Below the pieces are notes generated by a model. The model did not search any database. It had not been told where the DNA came from and saw nothing but the letters and a program-made list of their open reading frames with translations. Shown here piece after piece: positions 1 through 5,621 of a stretch of 17,100 bases of DNA. A program made the translations under genes and the position numbers. Numbering within the stretch: the stretch's first letter is position 1; each line of letters starts with the position of its first letter. The stretch comes from CAYLNH01 sp964384625 (lineage in GTDB: Bacteria; Verrucomicrobiota; Lentisphaeria; JABSQK01), in contig CAYLNH010000150.1 in NCBI GenBank assembly GCA_964384625.1, positions 1-17,100 on the forward strand, given 5' to 3'.

Positions 1-65
1 TATCTGATTCAACCCCCTGAGAATCACACCCCCGGAGCTAGACACGACACAGTCTATTGGCCATT

Positions 66-968
66 ATGATGGCAACGTTGGGAATGATGGTTGGCTGCGG
101 GCAGGTGGTGCCTCCCGGGACGACTGTTCTCATTCTGAAACCTGACGGTTCATCGACGATCAAGCAGGAAGGCGTCTACAAGGCCTGGGGCCGTGACCGC
201 CTGTATTTTGTCGATACCAAACTCAAGTCCTACAGCAAGGACCTGAAGATCCTGTGTGCGGACGAGATTAACATGGACGTCCGCGTCAAGTGGGTCGGTT
301 CCTTCAAGGTGAGCGAGGAAACGATTGATATCATCAAGTCCAAGGTGCCGTCGAAGGAAGTGCAGCGTGGCGACATCACCGGTTTTGAGCTGTCGCTGGA
401 CGACTTCTTCAAGACTGCGATGGAGGACTTCGTCAGCAATATCACGCGTTCCGTTGTGAGTACGTATAATACGGACAACATCCGTGAGAAGCGCGAAGAG
501 ATTCGCGACACCGTGAAGACGAAAGTATTTGAGCGTATCAAGGAGTTGAACTACCCGGTGGACACCGCGGACGTGTTGATCACCAACATCGACTATCCGC
601 CGGAAGTAACGGCCAAGCGCAACCGGATCAAACAGGCGGAACTTCAGGACTTGGAGAACGCGGCGATCGCCAAGGCCAACGTGGCCAAAGCCCGTCGCGA
701 TGCGGAATTGGCCGCGGAGCAGGGCAAAGCCAGACTCGTTGAAGCCGAAGCGGATGCTGCGGCCAACAGAATGCGGGCTGCGAGTCTGACGCCGGAGATC
801 ATCACGGTCAAACAGATCGAGATGTTGGCGGAGTTGGCAAAGGGCCCGAACAACACCGTCATCGTGATCCCGTTCGAGGCGCTGCGCAGCGGCATGACCG
901 ATTCCATCCTGACCCGCCAGGGATTGCAGGAGTTGATCGACAAAGACAAATTGCCCGCGTCGAAGTAG
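66..968 (+). CDS. SPFH/Band 7 (prohibitin/flotillin-like) protein
   Basis: SPFH proteins oligomerise on membranes and scaffold proteases or membrane domains; the exact partner here is unknown. The central part (about residues 40-190) has the Band 7 layout, including the stretch around 'VSNITRSVVSTYNTDNI' and the late 'TADVLITNIDYPPEV'. It is followed by an Ala/Glu/Arg-rich coiled coil (about 190-250) and a C-terminal segment with 'NNTVIVIPFEAL', typical of the family. The N-terminus reads as a lipoprotein signal ending at MVGC, but only about 10 residues precede the Cys and none is positively charged. An in-frame stop lies at 39-41, so the start must be TTG 57, ATG 66 or ATG 69; none has a clear ribosome binding site. 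I chose ATG 66. The gene is followed at once by a strong terminator, so it probably ends its transcript. The family assignment is firm; the start and the lipidation are not. Confidence 0.85.
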   Translation: MMATLGMMVGCGQVVPPGTTVLILKPDGSSTIKQEGVYKAWGRDRLYFVDTKLKSYSKDLKILCADEINMDVRVKWVGSFKVSEETIDIIKSKVPSKEVQRGDITGFELSLDDFFKTAMEDFVSNITRSVVSTYNTDNIREKREEIRDTVKTKVFERIKELNYPVDTADVLITNIDYPPEVTAKRNRIKQAELQDLENAAIAKANVAKARRDAELAAEQGKARLVEAEADAAANRMRAASLTPEIITVKQIEMLAELAKGPNNTVIVIPFEALRSGMTDSILTRQGLQELIDKDKLPASK

Positions 969-995
969 GATTTTCCGGTATCTCATGACCGAATC

Positions 996-1026
996 GGGCA
1001 GGGCGGCAGCAGCCGTCCTGCCCTTT
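996..1026 (+). terminator. Intrinsic terminator after the SPFH gene
   Basis: A near-perfect 12-bp GC-rich hairpin (arms 996-1007 and 1012-1023, one G-T wobble, tetraloop AGCA) is followed directly by TTTGGTTT. It lies 28 bases after the SPFH stop codon. This is the classic form of a Rho-independent terminator and separates the SPFH gene from the C2-like gene. Confidence 0.75.
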
Positions 1027-1194
1027 GGTTTGCCGGGATTGAGGCAGCCCGGAGGACCGTGGCAGGAAGGCAGCACGCGGGAGTCACTCCGCGTGACTGA
1101 CGCAGAGCGAAACGCGGCGCCGCGGCCTTGCAATGACTCCGCCTCGCTGTACCGTTGCCAGAACGCTGAATCACCTGAAGAAGGAATCCGTTGC
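1027..1194. other. Intergenic region with small overlapping inverted repeats
   Basis: Within this gap, two mutually exclusive 6-bp stems overlap: 1075-1080 with 1089-1094, and 1082-1087 with 1093-1098. They could form alternative hairpins, or they could be a decayed repeat. The reading frame of the downstream gene stays open through here back to 985, but the base composition and the well-placed ribosome binding site at about 1177-1185 argue that this stretch is leader rather than coding. I see no convincing promoter. Confidence 0.35.
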
Positions 1195-2031
1195 ATGGAT
1201 CAAGCCCAGTATGACGTAGTTGTCGGAAACGTGACAGTGGCGAAGACCAAGGCCGACGGGACCGCCTGGGACCCGCCGTTCGTTGGGGAGGGTCCGGACC
1301 TGTTTTGCTGTGTCGGCGATGACAGCGCCCTGACGAAATCCACCTCGGTTGCCGACAACCTCGCCGAGCACACCTTCGACGAGACGCTGGACGTGGCCCT
1401 CTACCCCGGCGACTACCTGGAAGTGACAATCTGCGATCGCGATATCCGCCTTGAAGCCGACGTCCTCGGCCGTGAACGGCTGGTTGAACCGCAGGAACTG
1501 ATCAGCCGTTGTGCAATGCAGTTGACCGCGGCCGACCTCGCCGCCGGCGAACTCAACCTGGCGTTCGGTTCGGTCGAAGCCCTGAATCTCGCCTTGAATG
1601 TCGCCGGCGATCGGGTTGACAGTATCACGGTTGGCCGGTTGAAGGTGGCGGACAAACGGCCGGACGGCTCGACCTGGGACGTCAAGGGGTACCTGACGGA
1701 CCTGCCGGATTTGACTGTTCGCCTGCGTAAGCTCACAAACCCGTCGCAATGCACCGCGACCGCGGCCAATACCTGGTCGCACAAGTTCAATGAAGAGCTG
1801 GAACTCGGGTTCCGCGTCGGCGATCGTGTGCGGGTGGTCGTGTCCGACAAGGACCTCCTGACCCAGGACGATCTGATCGGTGAGACCGGTTTCGTACTGA
1901 CCGCCGACGATCTGGCGAACGGGAAGACGTTGGCCTTCGGCAGCGTTACCCGGATGCTGCTGTCGTTCAAGCCGCGGGCCACGCCGGCGCCGACTCGAGA
2001 GGTGGAACTCGACGTCGATCCCCGCGTTTGA
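1195..2031 (+). CDS. Protein of two tandem C2-like beta domains
   Basis: The 278-residue product is built from two internal repeats. Repeat 1 (about 6-128) and repeat 2 (about 142-258) share 'DGTAWD' (21-26) and 'DGSTWD' (157-162), a 'GD.(L/R).V...D.D' core, and both end in LAFGSV (122-127 and 246-251). The core with acidic loops, 'SDKDLLTQDDLIGE' (217-230) in repeat 2 and 'CDRDIRLEADVLGR' (80-93) in repeat 1, resembles the calcium-binding loop of C2 domains. C2 domains usually bind membranes or partner proteins in a calcium-dependent way. There is no signal peptide or membrane segment, so it should act in the cytoplasm. The start ATG has GAAGAAGGA 9 bases upstream; the frame extends back to 985, but that part looks like leader. 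The C2 assignment is by motif only, while the internal duplication is clear. Confidence 0.75.
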   Translation: MDQAQYDVVVGNVTVAKTKADGTAWDPPFVGEGPDLFCCVGDDSALTKSTSVADNLAEHTFDETLDVALYPGDYLEVTICDRDIRLEADVLGRERLVEPQELISRCAMQLTAADLAAGELNLAFGSVEALNLALNVAGDRVDSITVGRLKVADKRPDGSTWDVKGYLTDLPDLTVRLRKLTNPSQCTATAANTWSHKFNEELELGFRVGDRVRVVVSDKDLLTQDDLIGETGFVLTADDLANGKTLAFGSVTRMLLSFKPRATPAPTREVELDVDPRV

Positions 2032-2187
2032 CAAGGGCACGGCGGACTTTGCCGGAAATTAACTGAAAATGTCCGCGCATTTTTGACAGGGTCGGCTATA
2101 GTAGTCCTTGTCAGCCGCGGGAAACTGGGGTATGACGGGTTGTTATCGAGAATATGATTTGTGTATTGAGGGTGAGGAGTCCCTACG

Positions 2188-2403
2188 GTGAGTAGCATTC
2201 TGGAGAATCAAACGATCCTGGTCGCCTGCCCGGCGTGTGAGGAAAAGGTGGAGTTGCGGTTGTCGCAGATCCTGGAGACGGATGTTCCCTGTCCCCAGTG
2301 CGGGGCCGCCATTGACACCACACGGTTTCGGCGCAGCGCCAGAAATTTCGAGCAGAAGCTGGCGGCGATGGGGTCTGCTTTCGGCAAAGCGGCCGGTCAG
2401 TAG
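2188..2403 (+). CDS. Small zinc-ribbon protein
   Basis: This is a 71-residue protein starting at GTG, with an excellent ribosome binding site (GAGGAG at 2174-2179, spacing 8). Two CxxC pairs, C14-P-A-C17 and C35-P-Q-C38, are 17 residues apart and form a four-cysteine zinc ribbon. The remainder is a short helix with a charged and Ala/Gly-rich tail (about 45-71). No catalytic motif is present, and the function is unknown; such proteins often act as nucleic-acid or protein adaptors. It stands alone, 156 bases after the C2-like gene and just before a repeat-rich region. Confidence 0.75.
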   Translation: MSSILENQTILVACPACEEKVELRLSQILETDVPCPQCGAAIDTTRFRRSARNFEQKLAAMGSAFGKAAGQ

Positions 2404-2531
2404 CCGCCGGGCTGTTGACGCGACGCCAAGAGAGCCGGCCGGACTCAGGCTGAACCTGCGGCAAACGAACCGTTCGCGCGGCCTTCTTCCTTCTGCGATT
2501 TTGACCGTATCTACACCTGCCGCGAAAAGAT

Positions 2532-2706
2532 CCCCCCGGCTGTGCCGGGGGAGTGTCAACCCCCCTTCAGTTCTGCCTTCGCCACAACTTCCCGCCCTTT
2601 GCTCCGGAATTGGCAAAATGTTTGCCAATTCCGGAGCAAAGGGCGGGGGGGCTGGTGTGCCGTTGAACTGAAGGGGGGGCAGATACTCCCCAAGCTGAGC
2701 TTGGGG
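2532..2706. repeat. Composite inverted-repeat element (REP/BIME- or MITE-like)
   Basis: The element is symmetrical. Two hairpins with 8-bp stems and 3-nt loops lie at the ends (2533-2551, loop TGT; 2688-2706, loop TGA). Inside them are matching arms 'GGGGAGT(G/A)TC' followed by 14-bp complementary blocks 2560-2573 and 2665-2678. At the centre is a perfect 27-bp palindrome (2591-2617/2621-2647). The right hairpin has the core CCAAGC-N3-GCTTGG, a form common in REP elements mobilised in trans by RAYT (TnpA-REP) proteins. No transposase is encoded nearby. The 128 bases before it (2404-2531) hold nothing I recognise. Confidence 0.7.
2591..2647. repeat. Perfect 27-bp palindrome, 3-nt loop
   Basis: The arms 2591-2617 and 2621-2647 are exactly complementary over 27 bp, with the loop ATG at 2618-2620. 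Such a long perfect stem is far beyond chance and would extrude as a cruciform or form a very stable RNA hairpin. There is no T-tract on either side, so it is not a standard terminator. It is the core of the larger composite repeat. Confidence 0.9.
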
Positions 2707-2760
2707 CTTCTTCTCGGAGAACAGAAACCCGATCCCGCACCCTTTTCGCGCTACGTCTAT

Positions 2761-3030
2761 CTAGAGATTAACGGGCGCGCTGTGGCCCAGCATCACGACG
2801 CCGTGAAACAGCTCAATGCCGGCATCTCTGCCGGCGGCTGCGACATCGGCCCGGGCGCTCTGGACAATGGCCTGCGGTGGTTCGCCGTTGCGGAAGATGG
2901 CCCGGTAGGTATGGACCATGTTCCCCACCTTGTGCCACTGGCTCTGGGTCATCGCCTTGTTGAAAGTCTGGCGTTGCCTGGGGTCTCCTCCGTGCAGTTC
3001 CACGGACAGCATTGCAAACGTCGGTTCCAT
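2761..3030 (-). CDS. Small conserved-looking protein, unknown function
   Basis: This 89-residue orphan has gene-like features. Its ribosome binding site AAAGGGAG lies 6 bases before ATG, a weak promoter can be read upstream, and the predicted layout is beta-alpha-beta-beta-alpha-beta: strand 'TFAMLSVEL' (4-12), helix 17-32, strands about 34-47, helix 51-71, strand 'ELFHGVVML' (73-81). This suggests a ferredoxin-like fold, as in many small nucleic-acid-binding or toxin-type proteins, but I cannot name a family. There is no signal peptide or metal motif. It is flanked by the composite repeat (2532-2706) and a REP-like hairpin (3211-3227), and has no operon partner. The antisense strand also has an open frame, which I judge a shadow. 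Confidence 0.55.
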   Translation of the reverse strand: MEPTFAMLSVELHGGDPRQRQTFNKAMTQSQWHKVGNMVHTYRAIFRNGEPPQAIVQSARADVAAAGRDAGIELFHGVVMLGHSAPVNL

Positions 3031-3084
3031 GAGCGGCTCCCTTTCCCTGTCACAGGATGGTTAGATTCGACACCCCTCGGTGGT

Positions 3085-3113
3085 AAAATAGCGGTCCATT
3101 GCCGCCGGCACAA
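3085..3113 (-). promoter_or_regulatory. Weak candidate sigma-70 promoter for the small minus-strand gene
   Basis: On the minus strand, -35 TTGTGC (3108-3113) and -10 TATTTT (3085-3090) are separated by 17 bp, about 55 bases upstream of the start codon at 3030. The -35 box matches the consensus in only three positions. A perfect 10-bp palindrome, CAAGCGCTTG (3111-3120), overlaps the -35 box. Confidence 0.3.
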
Positions 3114-3210
3114 GCGCTTGGTAACACCCAACGCAATGCGTCAGTCACGGGGGGCGGCCCAAGACGTGATTCGTGGTGTGGCCGGCTGAACCGAAAGGGA
3201 ATAGACCGTG

Positions 3211-3272
3211 CCCAAGCCGAGCTTGGGACAATTCCCGGAGTGCTGGTTGTGCCGGCCGAACTGCAGGGGCGG
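3211..3272. repeat. REP-like hairpin with flank related to the composite element
   Basis: A 7-bp stem with a trinucleotide loop, CCCAAGC-CGA-GCTTGGG (3211-3227), has the same core as the hairpin at 2688-2706. The bases after it (about 3228-3272) read CAATTCCCGGAG, then GCTGGTTGTGCCG, then GAACTGCAGGGGCGGC. They parallel CAATTCCGGAG, GCTGGTGTGCCG and GAACTGAAGGGGGGGC at 2626-2680, with small gaps. This suggests a diverged, rearranged copy of the same element. The block 'GGGAGTGTCA' at 3312-3321, also found at 2549-2558, overlaps the stop codon of the neighbouring Roadblock gene. Confidence 0.55.
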
Positions 3273-3318
3273 CCGGCCGATCGTCCAGTTCTGTCGCCTG
3301 GCTCCGACCTCGGGAGTG

Positions 3319-3678
3319 TCAGCCCTTGATTGCCTTCTCCACCTGCGGCAGCAGTTCCAGCAACTCGTAGCGGACGGCGCCGATCAGCGCATTCTTCTCC
3401 GCCAGCACCGCGACATGGTGATCCCGCACCCGGGCCACGGCGATCATGCCTTCGGCATACTCCATCAGAAACGTCTGCACGTCGCCCAGATTAAATTCGG
3501 CCCCCAGGCTTTCAGCGCCGCCGACGGCCATCGCGACCAGGCCGCCGAATGCATCGTTGTCGATCTCGTCCAGAGCCAGAGTTTCAACAACCGTGCCGTC
3601 GGCCTTCAGGATCATCGCGGCGGCCACGCCTTCACAGTGCAGGAGGTCCTTGAGGACGTTCTTCTTTCGCTTCGCCAT
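3319..3678 (-). CDS. Roadblock/LC7-domain protein (MglB-like)
   Basis: Roadblock/LC7 proteins such as MglB dimerise and regulate small Ras-like GTPases, or act as scaffolds. The 119-residue product is essentially one such domain. It opens with a Lys-rich start and helix, then 'GVAAAMILKADGTVVETLAL' (17-36), a long helix with 'FGGLVAMAVGGAESLG' (44-59), 'TFLMEYAEGMIAVARV' (69-84) and 'HHVAVLAEKNALIGAVR' (87-103), ending in the usual amphipathic helix. It has no signal peptide. It is the last gene of a three-gene operon: only 3 bases separate its ATG from the preceding stop, and it has no clear ribosome binding site, so translation is probably coupled. No MglA-type GTPase is visible in the window. 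The domain assignment is confident; the partner is not known. Confidence 0.88.
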   Translation of the reverse strand: MAKRKKNVLKDLLHCEGVAAAMILKADGTVVETLALDEIDNDAFGGLVAMAVGGAESLGAEFNLGDVQTFLMEYAEGMIAVARVRDHHVAVLAEKNALIGAVRYELLELLPQVEKAIKG

Positions 3679-3681
3679 AGG

Positions 3682-4059
3682 TCAGGTTCTCGTATTCAGG
3701 GGTTCACTCATAACCAGCTCAATCAACCGCCGGCGGGACAGCCGGGCCAGGTTCTGAAGGTCCAGATTCAAATGGGTGGTGCGGACGCCGAACAACGCGA
3801 TCAGACAGTTGTCGGCGCGGCGAATCAGCAGGGCGGTATCCTTCCGTTGCTGGCCGGCCACCGGCGGGGCGTCGTCGTGCGCGGCAGCCGCTGCCCGGAA
3901 CAGCCGGGCGACCAGCACGCCGGCGGCATCGCGGTCGCCGATCGCGCCGCGGGCCCGAATCGGGAAGCCGTCGAGCGTTGCCAGCAGGACGCCGGCCGTT
4001 CCTGCCAACAGGCTCCGCACCGCGTTTGCGCTCAGTTGGGAATCGAAGGTCTGCCGCAT
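3682..4059 (-). CDS. Roadblock/LC7-like protein, middle gene of the operon
   Basis: This 125-residue protein has the Roadblock-like pattern: an initial helix ('ANAVRSLLAGTAG'), the hairpin 'GVLLATLDGFPIRARG' (23-38), an Ala-rich helix ('AGVLVARLFRAAAAAH', 46-61), then 'DTALLIRRADNCLIALFGV' (74-92) and a final amphipathic helix (about 95-118). It is more diverged than its downstream neighbour, and no catalytic residues are expected in this family. Its start codon overlaps the stop of the preceding gene by one base (TGATG at 4061-4057), a sign of translational coupling. Roadblock proteins work as homo- or heterodimers, so pairing with the 119-residue neighbour is a reasonable inference. Confidence 0.75.
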   Translation of the reverse strand: MRQTFDSQLSANAVRSLLAGTAGVLLATLDGFPIRARGAIGDRDAAGVLVARLFRAAAAAHDDAPPVAGQQRKDTALLIRRADNCLIALFGVRTTHLNLDLQNLARLSRRRLIELVMSEPLNTRT

Positions 4060-4976
4060 CAGAGGTCATCCCGGTGTGGTTCGCAATACGGACAGGGAAG
4101 GAGGTCCTGTTGGACCGCTTCCCCGCGGGACTGGAGCCAGCGGCGGTTGTGGCGCCGGATGCGATGTACCTGCCCGCACCACGGGTGATGAAACGTCGTG
4201 CCGTTGATACTGCAGATCAGCCGGCTGGAGGGTGGCGGGAGAGGGGCTTCGGCGGCGGTCGGCGGACCGCACCAGGCGCGGAGCGCCGCGTCAATCAGAT
4301 TGGCGTCGGCGGGATTGCGTGAGACGGCGGCCAGCAGAAAGGCGCCGAGCGGTACCCAGGCGATGGAATCGACGGGGCTGAACGATGCCGCCGGCAGCGT
4401 CCGGCGCGCGGTCGGCAGTCGATGTTGGGCAAACCGAATTCGGCTGAGCTGACGCGTCGCGCGGCCGATCACACGGGAACGTTCTGATTTCGGGCCGCTG
4501 GCGGCCACGACCAGGCCGTCGGGACCGAGGACCACAACTGCCTCGATCGAGTCCGACAGCCGGCGAACGGCGGGCGGCAGTGACCGCGGAATCTCGTCGT
4601 CGACGACCGCTCCAGCGGCCCGCTGCAGCGCTTTGGCAATGCCCCCGCCGGCTGCCGTCAGGCGGTCGGCGATCTCGTCCAGCGGCAGGGCGGCGTCCGC
4701 CGGCAGCAGCCAGAGACCAAGGACCGGGGGGCGGGCCCAGCCGCGGCAGGCCAGCGCCAGCAGCAGCCGGTTCGGACGGCGGGATATCAGGACGTCCGCG
4801 CCGGCGGGGTCGACGTCGAGTCCACCGGCCAGCAAGGCCGGATCGGGGCAGTGGGTTGTCTCCGGCACGCCGGCGAGCAGGAGCCCCTCCGGGTCGAACA
4901 GCCCCGCAAATGTGGCCCGCGTTGCGGTCACGAGCGGCCAGAGCTGCTGATTCACGTTTTCACGCAACGACGTCAT
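4059..4976 (-). CDS. Roadblock-like protein with C-terminal Cys/His zinc-binding-like module
   Basis: The 305-residue product starts at ATG 4976 (GGGAAG just upstream; a promoter at 5017-5045 rules out the longer frame from 5045). The N-terminal part ('FAGLFDPEGLLLAGVPE', about 22-38) and the middle ('SIEAVVVLGPDGLVVAASGP', about 144-163) both look like the helix-hairpin start of Roadblock/LC7 domains, so it may hold two such domains. The C-terminal 45 residues carry H263, H264, C267 and a late C295-P-Y-C298, with 'SRGEAVQQDLLPCPYC'. This resembles the short zinc modules with HxxC and a distant CxxC seen in Ada-type domains and attached to nucleases. No signal peptide is present. It is the first gene of the operon. 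The Roadblock call is by pattern and moderate; the zinc module is clear as a motif only. Confidence 0.65.
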   Translation of the reverse strand: MTSLRENVNQQLWPLVTATRATFAGLFDPEGLLLAGVPETTHCPDPALLAGGLDVDPAGADVLISRRPNRLLLALACRGWARPPVLGLWLLPADAALPLDEIADRLTAAGGGIAKALQRAAGAVVDDEIPRSLPPAVRRLSDSIEAVVVLGPDGLVVAASGPKSERSRVIGRATRQLSRIRFAQHRLPTARRTLPAASFSPVDSIAWVPLGAFLLAAVSRNPADANLIDAALRAWCGPPTAAEAPLPPPSSRLICSINGTTFHHPWCGQVHRIRRHNRRWLQSRGEAVQQDLLPCPYCEPHRDDL

Positions 4977-5016
4977 ACGCTTCCCACAGTTCCGCGGTTC
5001 GCACGGCAGGCCAGTC

Positions 5017-5045
5017 AATATACGTGGCGGACATCGCTTCTCCAA
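5017..5045 (-). promoter_or_regulatory. Candidate sigma-70 promoter of the Roadblock operon
   Basis: On the minus strand, -35 TTGGAG (5040-5045) and -10 TATATT (5017-5022) are spaced by exactly 17 bp. Transcription would begin near 5010, giving a leader of about 35 nt before ATG 4976. The -10 box matches five of six consensus bases; the -35 box is weak. Confidence 0.5.
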
Positions 5046-5136
5046 GGTCGGGCGGTATTTGTTCTCGGTACCGAACGGGGGGAGTAGCAGGAATCATTCC
5101 AAGTTGTGCCGGCCGTTGTCGTCAAGCCGCCCCATC

Positions 5137-5155
5137 CCCGGGCGGCGCCGCCGGG
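5137..5155. other. GC-rich palindrome in the divergent intergenic region
   Basis: CCCGG(G)CGGCGCCGCCGGG is an 18-nt palindrome broken by one extra G. It lies between the divergent Roadblock and CheX-like operons, has no T-tract and is not near a stop codon. It could be a protein-binding site or simply GC-rich sequence; I see no gene in 5046-5278. Confidence 0.35.
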
Positions 5156-5278
5156 CGTTCTCTCCGCCGGACAAGGTCTTGTGTGCGGCTCCCGCGTGCT
5201 GTCTTCCTGCCGGTGGCGGAACGCCGGCATTCGCTATTCTCCCGCCATTGACGCATGGCGCGCGCGGGCCCGCAAAGC

Positions 5279-5307
5279 TTGACATTGCGGAGTGAAATAC
5301 ATATAGT
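5279..5307 (+). promoter_or_regulatory. Strong sigma-70 promoter of the CheX-CheY-adaptor-kinase operon
   Basis: TTGACA (5279-5284) and TATAGT (5302-5307) are separated by exactly 17 bp, in an AT-rich dip within a GC-rich region. This is the best match to the sigma-70 consensus in the window. Transcription would start near 5314, about 308 nt before the first start codon. Confidence 0.75.
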
Positions 5308-5621
5308 CATTGTTGACGTAAGATTGCACGCCGCAGTCGTCTGCTGAGACGTTAGGTGTATGGATTCGGTCGCCGTAGCGGGCCTCGAAACACGCTTCCG
5401 AAATAATCGGTGCCGGAAACCGGATTGGGCAAAACGGATCGCTCTGTGGAAGGCCGGGCCGCTGTCAACAGTGGTTGACGCGGATCAAGAAAACTTGACA
5501 GTTTCGCCTCCCGTCCGGACCGGGTTCAGGCCAGCCGCGCGTTGGCATTAAACGTGCTCATGTTCTTGCAGGCTTCAGCATCCGGCTGGAGTGTGGTGAT
5601 GCCCAGCGAAGAAAGGACAGT
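5308..5621 (+). other. Long 5' leader of the signalling operon, with an inverted repeat
   Basis: About 310 bases lie between the promoter and the CheX-like start. There is no credible gene; a 63-codon frame at 5360-5551 lacks a ribosome binding site and protein-like composition. A perfect 6-bp inverted repeat GTCAAC-AGTG-GTTGAC sits at 5464-5479. GTTGAC recurs at 5312-5317, and CTGTCAA (5462-5468) can also pair with TTGACAG (5495-5501). These may be operator half-sites or RNA stems. I recognise no known riboswitch. Confidence 0.4.

Noticed and set aside
985..1194. N-terminal extension of the C2-like protein to position 985
   Set aside because: It would begin inside the terminator region; a good ribosome binding site precedes ATG 1195, and the extension lacks protein-like composition.
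150..1196. 348-codon open frame on the minus strand
   Set aside because: Antisense to the SPFH gene and runs through the strong terminator hairpin; no domain seen.
2083..2102. TTGACA and TATAGT before the zinc-ribbon gene as a promoter
   Set aside because: The hexamers are only 8 bp apart, too close for a sigma-70 promoter; no -35 box fits at 16-18 bp from TATAGT.
2591..2647. The long palindrome as a bidirectional terminator
   Set aside because: Neither side has a T-tract, and nested outer arms and hairpins point to a repeat element instead.
2532..3321. CRISPR array or retron in the repeat-rich patch
   Set aside because: There are no regularly spaced direct repeats and no Cas or reverse-transcriptase gene; the repeats are inverted and structured.
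3208..4188. 326-codon plus-strand frame across the Roadblock genes
   Set aside because: Shadow of the minus-strand operon; begins inside the REP-like hairpin and has no protein-like pattern.
4977..5045. Longer start of the first Roadblock-operon gene at 5045
   Set aside because: A promoter with a 17-bp spacer (5017-5045) covers it, and the domain begins after Met at 4976.
5360..5551. Possible 63-codon leader gene before the CheX-like gene
   Set aside because: No ribosome binding site, no recognisable fold, and it spans the inverted repeat of the leader.
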